Source of the DNA: an uncultured Bacteroidales bacterium
Lineage (GTDB): Bacteria > Bacteroidota > Bacteroidia > Bacteroidales > UBA932
Reading direction: 5' to 3'
DNA length: 64,000 bases
NCBI GenBank assembly: GCA_944323505.1
Contig: CALUST010000010.1
Span: 62,001 to 126,000, forward strand
Under the pieces are notes generated by a model that ran no database searches, had not been told where the DNA came from, and saw only the letters and a program-made list of their open reading frames with translations. This document shows, piece after piece, positions 1 through 9,494 of the stretch; within the stretch, counting starts at the first letter, position 1, and each line of letters starts with the position of its first letter. Position numbers and translations under genes: made by a program.

Positions 1-949
1 CGTACAGTTCCTTCCGTGACTGGCTGACCCCTTCCCCTGAAGGGATGGCCGGGTCGTCGATGAGTGCATCAACCGTCCTTCCTGTCCTTTCCATGACATT
101 CTCCTGAAGGAAGCACAGCTGGTAACGGAGAGTCTCATACATGCTTCCTGCCACCTCATGTCCATGATCCATGAAACGGATGATATTGTACTCATATCCT
201 TTCGCGGCAAATCTTTCCGCGATCTTGGAGGAGCCGTAGAAGCCTATGTTGAAGAACTTGATCTGCTTGTAGGTGACCAGATTGTCCTCTGTGCCGTGCA
301 GCAGCAGGACAGGTGACGGCTCCATGTCGAAGTCGAGATTCCACTCCCTTGACAGGATTGCCCCTGAGAAAGATATTATCCCGGCGTATCTGAATCCTTC
401 GGGAAGGACTTCAGTGCATGGCGTGCTGTTGCACAGCTCGTATTCCGCCTGCAGCACAGATATCGCCCCTGCGGAGGAGCCGCTTATCACGATGTTGTCA
501 GGATTGATTCCGAGGGTCTCGGCATTGTCAATCAGGAATACTGTCGCGCTGAACAGGTCTTCGACGGCGATATGGATGGCCTTGTCAAGCAGGTTGACCT
601 GGGCGATGCCTACCTTTTTCGCTCCTTTCAGCCCGAGACGGTAGTCTATGCTCACGACCCTGTACCCGTTCTTTGTCATGGCCTCGAACCATTTCCTGTA
701 ATATGGGGTGTCCCTCTCCCCGCTGATGAACCCTCCTCCGAACATGAAGATGATTGTAGGCTTCTCATGCCCTTTCCACGTCGTGCTGCTGCCTGCAGCA
801 GGCTCATATATGTCGAGGAAGAGTTCGCAGGTGTCCCTCTGTGCGAACTGGAATGTCCCGTCAGGGCCGAATTCCCTGCCGTATGTGTCGATGCCGGATA
901 TTGCTGCAAAAGCCAGCAATGCAGCCAGTGAAAGTGATTTCAGGTTCAT
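1..949 (-). CDS. Alpha/beta-hydrolase (carboxylesterase-like), 3' end cut by window edge
   Basis: I translated this by hand; it is open from an ATG at 949 to the left edge, giving at least 316 residues. A hydrophobic N-terminus (residues 1-20) suggests export. A G-G-G-F oxyanion-hole segment lies near residues 71-74, and the nucleophile elbow G-S-S-A-G puts the serine at residue 159. Asp222 (in HGTED) and His264 (in DHGHE) complete a plausible triad. This pattern fits the esterase/lipase branch of alpha/beta hydrolases that act on acylated sugars or small esters; the substrate cannot be told. The start overlaps the stop of the upstream membrane-protein gene by four bases (ATGA), so the two are translationally coupled. 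The C-terminus is outside the window. Confidence 0.85.
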   Translation of the reverse strand, partial: MNLKSLSLAALLAFAAISGIDTYGREFGPDGTFQFAQRDTCELFLDIYEPAAGSSTTWKGHEKPTIIFMFGGGFISGERDTPYYRKWFEAMTKNGYRVVSIDYRLGLKGAKKVGIAQVNLLDKAIHIAVEDLFSATVFLIDNAETLGINPDNIVISGSSAGAISVLQAEYELCNSTPCTEVLPEGFRYAGIISFSGAILSREWNLDFDMEPSPVLLLHGTEDNLVTYKQIKFFNIGFYGSSKIAERFAAKGYEYNIIRFMDHGHEVAGSMYETLRYQLCFLQENVMERTGRTVDALIDDPAIPSGEGVSQSRKELY

Positions 950-2091
950 TTTTCTTGTCCGTTGCCTATGAGTTTGCTGATGAATTTGACGTGTCCGAAG
1001 AATCTTGCCGCTATCACCCTTATCACGGTGTAGCAAGGGATGGCGACGAGCATGCCGAGTATGCCTCCGATATGTCCGGCCATCATGAGCACGATGAATA
1101 TCTCAAGTACATTGGCCTTGATGCTGCTTGAATAGACTATCGGCTGGAATATATAGTTGTCAAGGAGCTGGGCGGCCATGAATATTGCCACGAGTATGAT
1201 GAGGAAAATCCAGAAATTGACGTCCAGGCCTGCGCCTCCCATGCAGAAGTAGCGCATCGTGACGGCAAGGAGTGTCCCTATCGCCCCTCCGAGCCATGGT
1301 CCCACATACGGTATTATGTTCATGACTCCGCAGAGTACGGCGATGCCTATAGAGGCATTGAACCCGAGCCTTGCAATGAACATGAGACCTATGAAGTCGA
1401 CAATCGCGACCCCGGCCATCTCTACTATCAGTCCTATGAAATATCTCGACAGGAGGTGCTCTATGTCCCTGTATGCCTCTCTCGCATTCTGTTCGTGCCT
1501 GTCAGGAACCAGTGCCCCGATTATGTCAGGGAAGAGGTTCTCATTCTTCAGGAAGAAGAAGGAGATGAAGACGACCGCGAACAGCCCGACACCGAAACTT
1601 GCGATGAATGATGCCGCGGAACTGAAGAATGTCGAGAATGCCGAGACATCTGCAAAGTCCTTGAACCCGTTGAGGACCGCCGTCTCGATTCTGAAGTCCG
1701 CTCCCAAAGACGGGAATGTGCTGACAAGGAACGCATTGAGGTCTTTCAGTGCGGTCACGACAGATTTTGCGGCACTTTCTATGTTGGCCATCGATATGTC
1801 CTTTGCCACGCCTGTGATGATAGGGACGAGCATTGTCACCAGGGCCAGGAACAATCCCAGTATGATGATGATAGTGATGAATGCATAGACCCACGGAGGC
1901 AGATTCTTCCCCTTGATGCTAAGCGAGTTGAAGAAATTCATCAGCGGGCGTCCTATCAGGGACAGCACGCCGGCGGCGAGCATATAGATGATGACGTCCC
2001 GGAAGAACCAGCAAATGGCGCATATCACTGCTGCGCAGGCAGTGTAAAGGACGTATCTTGCAAGTTTGTCCACGCTTCTTTCCTTTTCCAT
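946..2091 (-). CDS. AI-2E family transporter-like membrane protein
   Basis: A 381-residue integral membrane protein of the AI-2E transporter (PerM/TqsA, UPF0118) family. It has two hydrophobic helices near the N-terminus (about residues 12-50), another near 70-95, a soluble central stretch, then a cluster of helices from about 155 to 370. A conserved P-Y-x-G-P segment followed by a Gly-rich helix is typical of the family. Members export small molecules or ions; autoinducer-2 transport is shown for only a few, so the substrate is unknown. It sits between the HAD phosphatase gene upstream (45 bases) and the esterase gene downstream (4-base overlap), so all three probably share one transcript. 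Confidence 0.85.
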   Translation of the reverse strand: MEKERSVDKLARYVLYTACAAVICAICWFFRDVIIYMLAAGVLSLIGRPLMNFFNSLSIKGKNLPPWVYAFITIIIILGLFLALVTMLVPIITGVAKDISMANIESAAKSVVTALKDLNAFLVSTFPSLGADFRIETAVLNGFKDFADVSAFSTFFSSAASFIASFGVGLFAVVFISFFFLKNENLFPDIIGALVPDRHEQNAREAYRDIEHLLSRYFIGLIVEMAGVAIVDFIGLMFIARLGFNASIGIAVLCGVMNIIPYVGPWLGGAIGTLLAVTMRYFCMGGAGLDVNFWIFLIILVAIFMAAQLLDNYIFQPIVYSSSIKANVLEIFIVLMMAGHIGGILGMLVAIPCYTVIRVIAARFFGHVKFISKLIGNGQEK

Positions 2092-2136
2092 ATCGGTCAG
2101 GTATTAATTGTCAGTCTTCATTCCTGCGGCATCTGT

Positions 2137-2808
2137 TCATAGACCGGCATTGCCTTCTGTGAGCAGTGCGGCTATCTCCATGGGTCTTTCTGCTATTCTC
2201 CACGGGTTGCATCTTTCCAGTTCCGCCCTTGTCCTGAATCCCCATGTGACGCCGACAGTCCTTACTCCTGCATTGCCGCCTGTCATCATATCCACATCGG
2301 AGTCTCCTACGTACACCGTATTGCCCTTGTCGCTGATGTCGGCAGCCGACATGATCTCGAACACAATCTCCGGGTCCGGTTTTATCGGGCATCCGTCCCT
2401 CTGTCCGAGAATCTTTGCGAACCTGTATCGGCCGAAGAACCGCTCTACGAGTTTTTCTGTCCCGTCCTGGTATTTGTTCGATGCTATCCCCATGCGGATT
2501 CCGGCCTCGCTGACAGAGTCGAGCAGATCCTCAATGCCTTCGTATGGTCTTGTCTTGTCGCATTTGTGCTCGTCGTAGTACGGTATGAAGAAATCGCGCA
2601 TCCTCATGACCGTTTCTTCCGTTCTACGGTCTTCCGGCAGCGCGCCTCTGAACAGGTTATATATGCCGCGCCCTACGAGCATATTATATTCTTCCATCCT
2701 CCTTTCCGGACATCCGCACATCCTCAGGGCGTGGTTACAGGCGGTCCCAAGGTCTTCGATGGTGTTCAGCAGGGTGCCGTCAAGGTCAAATATCACCAAT
2801 TCTGTCAT
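2137..2808 (-). CDS. HAD-family phosphatase, phosphoglycolate phosphatase-like
   Basis: A 223-residue HAD hydrolase of subfamily IA. The nucleophile motif D8-L-D-G-T is at the N-terminus, followed by a helical cap domain (about residues 16-90), a Ser/Asn motif II near residue 110, a KPDPE motif III lysine, and a G-D-S-D-V-D motif IV that supplies metal-binding acids. This order and length match phosphoglycolate phosphatase (Gph), which removes phosphate from 2-phosphoglycolate, but related enzymes act on other small phosphates, so I give no gene symbol. It lies 149 bases downstream of the Clp ATPase and probably has its own promoter at 2872-2879. Confidence 0.85.
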   Translation of the reverse strand: MTELVIFDLDGTLLNTIEDLGTACNHALRMCGCPERRMEEYNMLVGRGIYNLFRGALPEDRRTEETVMRMRDFFIPYYDEHKCDKTRPYEGIEDLLDSVSEAGIRMGIASNKYQDGTEKLVERFFGRYRFAKILGQRDGCPIKPDPEIVFEIMSAADISDKGNTVYVGDSDVDMMTGGNAGVRTVGVTWGFRTRAELERCNPWRIAERPMEIAALLTEGNAGL

Positions 2809-2858
2809 ATGTTTTCAAAAATCATTTCATTGTACAGTAGTTTGGCACATGGCGAATC

Positions 2859-2866
2859 TACCTTTG
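2859..2866 (+). promoter_or_regulatory. -7 box (TACCTTTG) facing right
   Basis: An exact match to the Bacteroidota -7 consensus TAnnTTTG on the plus strand. A TTTG lies upstream at 2840-2843, but the spacing of about 14-15 bases is shorter than the usual 19-20. A transcript from here would run antisense into the 3' end of the Clp gene; the only reading frame it would meet is a 41-codon frame at 2901-3026. Confidence 0.35.
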
Positions 2867-2871
2867 CAATA

Positions 2872-2879
2872 CAAACATA
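2872..2879 (-). promoter_or_regulatory. -7 box for the HAD / AI-2E / esterase transcript
   Basis: The minus strand reads TATGTTTG, an exact TAnnTTTG match, 63 bases upstream of the HAD gene start. A minus-strand TTTG at 2894-2897 is nearer than the normal spacing, so the -33 element is uncertain. It lies back to back with a plus-strand box at 2859-2866. Confidence 0.5.
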
Positions 2880-2957
2880 GGAAATCAAATATTCAAAGCC
2901 ATGAAAAATACAGACTACAGCATCGAATCCCTCAGTTCGCTTATTTCATCAGAGTCC

Positions 2958-5351
2958 TCATACCTGTTCCTTGTCGACATGATCAAGGATATGGACCTCG
3001 AACTTCTCAATGTCTCCCATGCCTGAGCCCGGGCCTGAGAGGGTGGCGACAGTTCCCTGCCTGTCAGGTGAGACGCCGATACGGATGATCTCGTTGCCGG
3101 TGCCGCATGCTCCGATGGCCCTCTCTGATATGATGAGTTCCGATACGGGATCCTCGATATATCTCTGTATGGCGCGCCTGAGCGGCCTTGCTCCGAATTT
3201 GATGTCGTATCCGGCTTCTGTCACTATCCGTCTGGCTGCAGGGGTGACATTGAGCCTGTAGCCCTCAAGACGGACTCTCTGCCTGAGCTCGCGGAGTTCG
3301 ATGTCGATGATTCTGCCGATGTCATCCTTTGTCAGTGAATTGAAATATACAAGTTCATCCACCCTGTTCAGGAACTCAGGAGGGAAGACCCTCCTCACAG
3401 CCTTGTCAAGTATGGTCTTGCGCTCCTCTCCGATATTGCGTCTGGAAGTGGCGAAGCCGAGTCCGCTCCCGTATTCGTCAATCTCCCTGCTGCCGACATT
3501 GGATGTCATTATTATAATGGTGTTGCGGAAGCTTACTGTCCTTCCCATGCTGTCCGTGAGCCTTCCCTCGTCGAGTATCTGGAGCAGCAGGTTGAAGATG
3601 TCCGGATGTGCCTTTTCAATCTCATCGAGCAGGACCACGCTATAAGGCTTCCTGCGGACCTTTTCGCTGAGTTGCCCTCCTTCTTCGTGTCCGACATAGC
3701 CTGGAGGCGCGCCTATGAGCCTCGATGCGGAGAATTTCTCCATGTATTCGCTCATGTCAATCCTGATGATGCTGTCAGCCGACCCGAAAAGGTTTTCCGC
3801 CAAGGATTTCGCGAGCTGGGTCTTGCCGACCCCGGTAGGCCCGAAGAACAGGAATGTGCCGACAGGCTTGCCCGGGTCCTTTATCCCGGCACGGTTGCGC
3901 TGTATCGCCCTGACCACTGTGTCAATCGCATCGTCCTGGCCTATGATTCTTTCCTTGAGCCGTCTGCCCATCTTCAGGAGCCTGCTGCCCTCGCTTTCGG
4001 CGACCTTGTTGACAGGAATCCCCGTCATTCCGGATATCACCGTGGCGATGTCGTCCGCCGTCACCCTTACCGTGCCCGCTGATGCTCCGCCTCGTCTGTC
4101 CGCTTTCAGTCTTGCCATCGAGCCTGCCTCATCCATGGCGTCAATCGCCTTGTCAGGAAGGCACCGTTCGGGAATATATCTTTCTGAAAGTCCGGCGCAG
4201 GCCTTTATTGCCTCTTCGGTGTATTCCACATTGTGGTGATTCTCGTAGTTGTCCTTGATTTTGTTCAGGATTCTTACGGTCTCGTCAATGCCGACAGGTT
4301 CTATCATCACTTTCTGGAATCTGCGGTCAAGAGCGCCGTCCTTCTCGACTATTTTTGTGAATTCGTCAAGAGTGGTGGCACCGATGCATCTGATGTCCCC
4401 CCTTGCCAGTGCAGGTTTCAGCATATTGGCTGCATCCAGACTCCCCGAAGCCCCTCCGGCTCCGACGATTGTGTGGAATTCGTCAATGAAGATGATGATG
4501 TCAGGGTTGCCGGAGAGTTCCTTCAGTATGGATTTGAGCCGTTTCTCGAAGTCGCCCCTGTATTTTGTCCCGGCAACGACAGATGCTATGTCAAGCGAGA
4601 TGATTCTTTTTCCTCTTAGGGAAGTAGGCACATCCCCTCCGGCAATCCTTTCCGCTATGCCTTCAACGATGGCTGATTTCCCCACTCCCGGTTCCCCGAC
4701 CAGCATGGGGTTGTTCTTCTTCCTCCGGCCGAGGATGCGTATGATCCGCGTCATCTCCTCCTCCCTGCCTTCCACAGGGTCGAGCCTGCCCTCGGAAGCC
4801 GCCTTGGTGAGGTCTGTGCCGAACATCTCCAGCACGGAGCCTGTCTTTTCAGTCTTTGGCCCGGCACTCTCCCCGGCTGCCTGCGGTTCGTCGTCAGTGT
4901 CCTTCCTCCCGAGCATGTCATTCTTTTCCATGAACGATATGACCCTCCCGTAGTCTATGCCTGTGTCGCGCAGGTATCCTTGCCCGTAACTGCCTGTGTT
5001 GCGGCACAATGCCAGCAGAAGATGTTGGGATGATGCCTCGGTGCAGTTGAGTCTGGTGGCCTCCAGGATGGTGATGCTCAATATGTTCTGTGCCCCTCTC
5101 GAGAAAGTGATATGGTCTATTTCAGAAAAGGGGATCTGCTCATTGGTGAAGATGTGCCTGTCGATATATTGCTTGAATTCATCAGTGTCTGTGTCGAGAC
5201 TCCTCAGGATCTCGTAGGCGGCATTGTTGCCGTGGCGGAGGATGCCGAGGAAAAGGTGGTCCGGCGATATGCCGTAACTGCCTGTCCTCATTGCCTCTTC
5301 CCTTGCGAAATTTATTATCGCGTTCAGTTCGTCTGAAATCTTTATTTCCAT
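2958..5351 (-). CDS. clpC: Clp-family AAA+ unfoldase (ClpA/ClpC type)
   Basis: A 797-residue Hsp100 ATPase that unfolds substrates for a partner peptidase. It has a Clp N-terminal repeat domain (about residues 1-145), a linker, a first AAA+ module with Walker A G-E-P-G-V-G-K-S at 219-226 and a Walker B ending in F-I-D-E, and a second module with G-P-T-G-V-G-K-T and L-L-D-E-I-E-K. A G-L-G-F segment after the second Walker B resembles the I/L/V-G-F loop that docks ClpP. Only a short stretch of about 20 residues joins the two modules where ClpC has a coiled-coil middle domain, so the layout is closer to ClpA; the symbol clpC is the usual label in this phylum and is tentative. No clpS or clpP is nearby. 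It diverges from gyrA across 84 bases. Confidence 0.9.
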   Translation of the reverse strand: MEIKISDELNAIINFAREEAMRTGSYGISPDHLFLGILRHGNNAAYEILRSLDTDTDEFKQYIDRHIFTNEQIPFSEIDHITFSRGAQNILSITILEATRLNCTEASSQHLLLALCRNTGSYGQGYLRDTGIDYGRVISFMEKNDMLGRKDTDDEPQAAGESAGPKTEKTGSVLEMFGTDLTKAASEGRLDPVEGREEEMTRIIRILGRRKKNNPMLVGEPGVGKSAIVEGIAERIAGGDVPTSLRGKRIISLDIASVVAGTKYRGDFEKRLKSILKELSGNPDIIIFIDEFHTIVGAGGASGSLDAANMLKPALARGDIRCIGATTLDEFTKIVEKDGALDRRFQKVMIEPVGIDETVRILNKIKDNYENHHNVEYTEEAIKACAGLSERYIPERCLPDKAIDAMDEAGSMARLKADRRGGASAGTVRVTADDIATVISGMTGIPVNKVAESEGSRLLKMGRRLKERIIGQDDAIDTVVRAIQRNRAGIKDPGKPVGTFLFFGPTGVGKTQLAKSLAENLFGSADSIIRIDMSEYMEKFSASRLIGAPPGYVGHEEGGQLSEKVRRKPYSVVLLDEIEKAHPDIFNLLLQILDEGRLTDSMGRTVSFRNTIIIMTSNVGSREIDEYGSGLGFATSRRNIGEERKTILDKAVRRVFPPEFLNRVDELVYFNSLTKDDIGRIIDIELRELRQRVRLEGYRLNVTPAARRIVTEAGYDIKFGARPLRRAIQRYIEDPVSELIISERAIGACGTGNEIIRIGVSPDRQGTVATLSGPGSGMGDIEKFEVHILDHVDKEQV

Positions 5352-5389
5352 ACTTGCAACTAATATCTCGCTAATTTAATATTTTTTTT

Positions 5390-5397
5390 TAACTTTG
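5390..5397 (+). promoter_or_regulatory. -7 box for gyrA
   Basis: TAACTTTG matches TAnnTTTG and ends 38 bases before the gyrA start. It follows an A/T-rich stretch with a run of T. No TTTG is found at the expected -33 spacing, so only the -7 element is supported. Confidence 0.5.
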
Positions 5398-5435
5398 CAG
5401 ACTATGCTAATGTAATATAACGGTAAAATTCTAAT

Positions 5436-7976
5436 ATGGAGAATGAGGTAAAAACAGGAAGAATAGAGACGGTGAACATAGACCAGCAGATGCGCAGCGC
5501 GTATATTGACTATTCTATGTCTGTCATTGTCTCCAGAGCGCTTCCTGATGTGAGGGACGGTATGAAGCCTGTACAGAGAAGAGTCCTTTTCGGAATGGAC
5601 GGACTCGGGCTCTCATATTCGGGGCAGACCAAGAAATCCGCGAGGATTGTCGGTGAGGTCCTCGGTAAATTCCACCCTCATGGGGATTCCAGTGTGTACG
5701 ATGCCATGGTCAGAATGGCGCAGGACTGGAATATGAGGTATCCGCTTGTGTACGGCCAGGGAAACTTCGGCTCTATGGACGGTGACCCTGTGGCTGCGAT
5801 GCGATATACCGAAGCCAAACTCGAAAAGATTACGGAAGAGGTACTTGCTGATATCGACAAGGATACGGTAGATTTCCAGAACAACTTCGACGACTCTCTG
5901 CAGGAGCCGACGGTGCTTCCTACCAAGGCGCCTCTGCTGCTGCTCAACGGCTCTGCCGGTATTGCGGTAGGTATGGCCACCAATATGGCTCCGCACAATC
6001 TCGGGGAATGCTGTGACGCCATCTGTGCATATATCGACAATCCTGACATCACCACTGATGAGTTGATGCATTACATCAAGGGACCGGATTTCCCTACCGG
6101 AGGCATCATACAGGGGCGTCAGGGCATCAGGGATGCCTTCGAGACAGGAAGAGGCCGTATCGTCATCCGCTCCAAGACGGAAATCGAAGTCAGCGACTCC
6201 GGCCGCGAGACGATAGTGGTGACGGAGATCCCTTACATGGTGAACAAGAGGGAGATGATAGAGAAGATTGCCGAGCTCGTGGAGTCCAAGAAGATAGAAG
6301 GCATAGCCTATGTCAACGACGAGACATCGCGCGAGGGAGTGAGGGTGGTCATCAAACTGAAGAAGGACGCCAATTCCAACGTCGTCCTCAATATGCTCTT
6401 CAAGTATACTCCGCTGCAGTCGAGTTTCTCTGTCAATAACGTGGCTCTCGTGAACGGACGTCCGCGTACCCTCAATCTCAAGGAACTCATCAAGTATTTC
6501 GTGAGACACAGGCATGATGTCATCGTGAGGAGGACGAAGTTCGATCTGGAGAAGGCGAAGAAGCGTGCGCACATCCTTGAGGGGCTTCTGAAGGCGCTTG
6601 ACATCATAGACGAGATCATCAATACCATAAAGGCTTCTTCGACAATCGAGGACGCCAAGAACGAGCTCATGTCGAGGTTCGGCTTCACAGAACCTCAGGC
6701 CGCGGCGATTGTCGCTATGAGGCTCGGACAGTTGGCAGGACTGGAGAGGGAGAAACTCCAGAATGAGTATGACGAGCTCATGAAGTTCATCACTTTCTGC
6801 GAGGAGGTGCTTGCAAGCTACGACAAGCAGATGGAGATAGTCAAGCAGGAGACGATGGAGCTGAAGGAGAAATTCGGGGACGCGAGACGTACCGAGATTG
6901 CATTGTCCGCAGAGGAGTTCAATCCTGAGGATTTCTACCCTGACGATGATGTGGTCATAACCATCTCGCACCTCGGATATATCAAGCGTACCCCGCTTAC
7001 CGAGTACCGTACCCAGAACAGGGGCGGTGTCGGCATCAAGGGCAGCACCACCAGGGACGAGGACTTCATAGAGCATATCTATGTGGCCAATATGCACAGC
7101 ACCATGCTTCTCTTCACAAGGAACGGAAGGTGCTACTGGTTGAAGGTCTACGAGATTCCTGAGGGCTCAAGGGCTTCAAAGGGCCGTGCCCTGCAGAATG
7201 TCATAAACATCGAGCCGGGAGACCAGGTGAAGGCATATATCAATGTCAAGGATCTGAAGGACGCTGATTATATCAACAATACGTTCATCGTACTCGCCAC
7301 GAAGAGGGGAGTCATCAAGAAGACATCTCTTGAGGCATATTCACGTCCGAGAACCAACGGTGTGAATGCAATCACTGTAAGGGAAGGGGATGAACTGCTG
7401 GAGGCTGCCATGACCAACGGCAGGTGCCAGATATTCCTTGCCGGGCATGACGGGCGTTGCGTGCGTTTCGAGGAGACAGATGCAAGACCTCTCGGGAGGA
7501 CCGCATCAGGAGTGAGGGGCATAAATATCGAGGATGCCGATGAGGTGATAGGCATGGTATGCTATGACCCTCTGGCCGATGATGCCGCTGCCCACACTAT
7601 CCTCGTGGTGAGCGAGCATGGATTCGGCAAGCGTACAGATTTCGATGAATACAGGCTTACAAGCCGAGGAGGGAAGGGTGTCAAGACCCTCAATATCACT
7701 GAGAAGACGGGTAAGCTTGTAGCCATAAAGAATGTCACTGACGAGGATGATCTCATGATCATCAACAAGTCAGGACTCACGATAAGGATGGCCGTGTCAG
7801 ACATAAGGGTGGCCGGCCGTGCGACACAGGGAGTCAAACTCATCAACATCAAGGACGGCGATGCCATTGCGGCAGTGTCGGCTGTGAGCAAGAGCGATGA
7901 GGAAGCCAAGGATGTTGACGACAATGCCGGAAGCCGTGCAGAAGATGCGGGGGCAGACATGGCGGCAGAAGAGTAA
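5436..7976 (+). CDS. gyrA: DNA gyrase subunit A
   Basis: An 846-residue type IIA topoisomerase subunit that cuts and rejoins DNA while GyrB supplies ATP hydrolysis to add negative supercoils. The catalytic tyrosine is Tyr124 in the A-A-M-R-Y-T motif. The quinolone-resistance region reads [10 protein letters not shown]; Ser85 and Asp89 align with E. coli Ser83 and Asp87, so the usual resistance substitutions are absent. The C-terminal beta-pinwheel has a degenerate GyrA box, Q-N-R-G-G-V-G, near residue 525, and a second R-G-G-K-G near 740. The tail is acidic. The length is normal. It is followed by a secreted TPR protein gene after 38 bases. Confidence 0.98.
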   Translation: MENEVKTGRIETVNIDQQMRSAYIDYSMSVIVSRALPDVRDGMKPVQRRVLFGMDGLGLSYSGQTKKSARIVGEVLGKFHPHGDSSVYDAMVRMAQDWNMRYPLVYGQGNFGSMDGDPVAAMRYTEAKLEKITEEVLADIDKDTVDFQNNFDDSLQEPTVLPTKAPLLLLNGSAGIAVGMATNMAPHNLGECCDAICAYIDNPDITTDELMHYIKGPDFPTGGIIQGRQGIRDAFETGRGRIVIRSKTEIEVSDSGRETIVVTEIPYMVNKREMIEKIAELVESKKIEGIAYVNDETSREGVRVVIKLKKDANSNVVLNMLFKYTPLQSSFSVNNVALVNGRPRTLNLKELIKYFVRHRHDVIVRRTKFDLEKAKKRAHILEGLLKALDIIDEIINTIKASSTIEDAKNELMSRFGFTEPQAAAIVAMRLGQLAGLEREKLQNEYDELMKFITFCEEVLASYDKQMEIVKQETMELKEKFGDARRTEIALSAEEFNPEDFYPDDDVVITISHLGYIKRTPLTEYRTQNRGGVGIKGSTTRDEDFIEHIYVANMHSTMLLFTRNGRCYWLKVYEIPEGSRASKGRALQNVINIEPGDQVKAYINVKDLKDADYINNTFIVLATKRGVIKKTSLEAYSRPRTNGVNAITVREGDELLEAAMTNGRCQIFLAGHDGRCVRFEETDARPLGRTASGVRGINIEDADEVIGMVCYDPLADDAAAHTILVVSEHGFGKRTDFDEYRLTSRGGKGVKTLNITEKTGKLVAIKNVTDEDDLMIINKSGLTIRMAVSDIRVAGRATQGVKLINIKDGDAIAAVSAVSKSDEEAKDVDDNAGSRAEDAGADMAAEE

Positions 7977-8014
7977 GACAATACGAATATTAACTGATAA
8001 ACTTTATTGAGACA

Positions 8015-9361
8015 ATGAAAAGAATTTTTATCGCATTGGCTGTCCTCTGTTCATTGCAGGTTGCCGGTGCACAGGACATGACCACAGGTTATGCTACAGT
8101 CATGTCTCCTGAAGAGGCCAAAAAAGCTGTCGAGGCTGCCGAGGCTGCCGCGCAGAACCCTAAGAAGGCTGTCAAGACGGCTACATGGCTGAGACTTGCA
8201 AAGGCCTATATCAATGCCTATGATGCGCCTGCAGGCAACGCCATGACAGGTACGAGCCGTCAGGAACTGGCTCTGTTCATGGCAGGTGAGAAACCTCTCT
8301 CTTCAGAGAATGTGACTCTCAGCGGTGAGCCGTTCATAAAGGATACATACGCTGACAAGAATTTCTACTTCAATGCAAGCGACAGGCTTGCTTTCATTGA
8401 GGTGACCAAGCCGGTCTTCGCAGATGCTCTCGACAGGGCTTACGACGCCTATCTCAAGGCATACGAGACAGATGCCGAGAAGAGGAAGAAGACAAAGGAT
8501 ATTGTTGCAGGCATCAAGGACATCTCTCTCAAGTATCTTAACGAAGGAGGGATGGCATATACATTCAATGATATGGCCAAGGCCGGTGAACTGTTTGCCA
8601 AGGCAGCGCAGATAGTTGCCGACGAGCCTGTCAACGAGATTGATACGCTGGCCACATACAATGCCGGATTCATCGCATGGATGAACAAGGACTACAAGAA
8701 TGCCGAGGCATATCTTGAGGATTGTATCGAGGCTTCATATCTTGCAGATGGCGAGGTATATGCCAAGCTTGCAGACTGCCAGTTCAACCTTGCCGACACT
8801 ACTGCAGCCGTTTCGACTCTTGAGAAAGGCTTTGCTGAGTTCCCTGAGAACCAGAGCGTGCTGATCGGGCTGATTAATTTCTATCTTGAGAGCGGGGATG
8901 ACACTGACCGTCTTTTCGAACTCCTCGATCTGGCAAAGCAGAACGAACCTTCAAATGCATCTCTTTACTATGTTGAGGGAAATATCCACAAGGAACTCGG
9001 TGAGATTGATGCTGCCGTGGCTGCATATCTCAAATCAAATGAGATCAATCCTGAGTATGAGTTCGGTCTTATCGGTATAGGACAGATGTATTACGACCAG
9101 GCGATAGAATTCCAGGAAGAGGCTCAGAATGAATTTGACGATACGAAGTACCAGGCTCTTGTGGCACAGTTCGAGACTGCCTTGAAAAATGCAATCGAAC
9201 CGTTCGAGAAGGCCTATGCAGTGACCAAGGACAAGGATATCAAGGTCGGTATCGCAGAATATCTCAAGAACATCTATTACCGCTTCCGTGACCAGGGTCA
9301 GGAATATGCTGACAATTATGCCAAGTATGACAAGATAGTTGCCACCAGGAACGTGGAATAA
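8015..9361 (+). CDS. Secreted tetratricopeptide-repeat protein
   Basis: A 448-residue protein with a cleavable signal peptide (hydrophobic residues 4-17, likely cut after A-G-A near residue 19). The rest is helical and contains TPR-like units, clearest at about residues 205-355 where repeats with the pattern A-x-Y-x-x-G/A-x-I recur, including one with a N-E-P-S-N-A-S-L-Y-Y signature. TPR proteins hold partner proteins; no catalytic domain is visible. Homologues of this kind often sit next to gyrA in Bacteroidales, which is from memory and not tested. It probably shares the gyrA transcript and is followed by a strong terminator at 9383-9417. Confidence 0.8.
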   Translation: MKRIFIALAVLCSLQVAGAQDMTTGYATVMSPEEAKKAVEAAEAAAQNPKKAVKTATWLRLAKAYINAYDAPAGNAMTGTSRQELALFMAGEKPLSSENVTLSGEPFIKDTYADKNFYFNASDRLAFIEVTKPVFADALDRAYDAYLKAYETDAEKRKKTKDIVAGIKDISLKYLNEGGMAYTFNDMAKAGELFAKAAQIVADEPVNEIDTLATYNAGFIAWMNKDYKNAEAYLEDCIEASYLADGEVYAKLADCQFNLADTTAAVSTLEKGFAEFPENQSVLIGLINFYLESGDDTDRLFELLDLAKQNEPSNASLYYVEGNIHKELGEIDAAVAAYLKSNEINPEYEFGLIGIGQMYYDQAIEFQEEAQNEFDDTKYQALVAQFETALKNAIEPFEKAYAVTKDKDIKVGIAEYLKNIYYRFRDQGQEYADNYAKYDKIVATRNVE

Positions 9362-9382
9362 CTGTCAGGACTATACGATGAG

Positions 9383-9417
9383 GAGGGCGGGTCAAAAGTC
9401 AGACTCGCCCTCTTTTT
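9383..9417. terminator. Intrinsic terminator between convergent genes
   Basis: An 11-bp stem (GAGGGCGGGTC paired with GACTCGCCCTC, one G-T wobble) with an 8-base loop, followed by five T on the plus strand. It lies between the TPR gene and the convergent phoH gene. The plus-strand direction has the better T tract. Confidence 0.8.
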
Positions 9418-9494
9418 ATTCGTACTCCTATGGAGTCCGGTTCCAAATATTCAATTCTCAAAGAGGAATAATTCCTTCTGGTTCATCCTCTTTT

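Noticed and set aside
5613..7097. 494-codon frame opposite gyrA
   Set aside because: It is a complement of gyrA codons, with no start signal, no family match and His/Leu-rich composition typical of an antisense frame.
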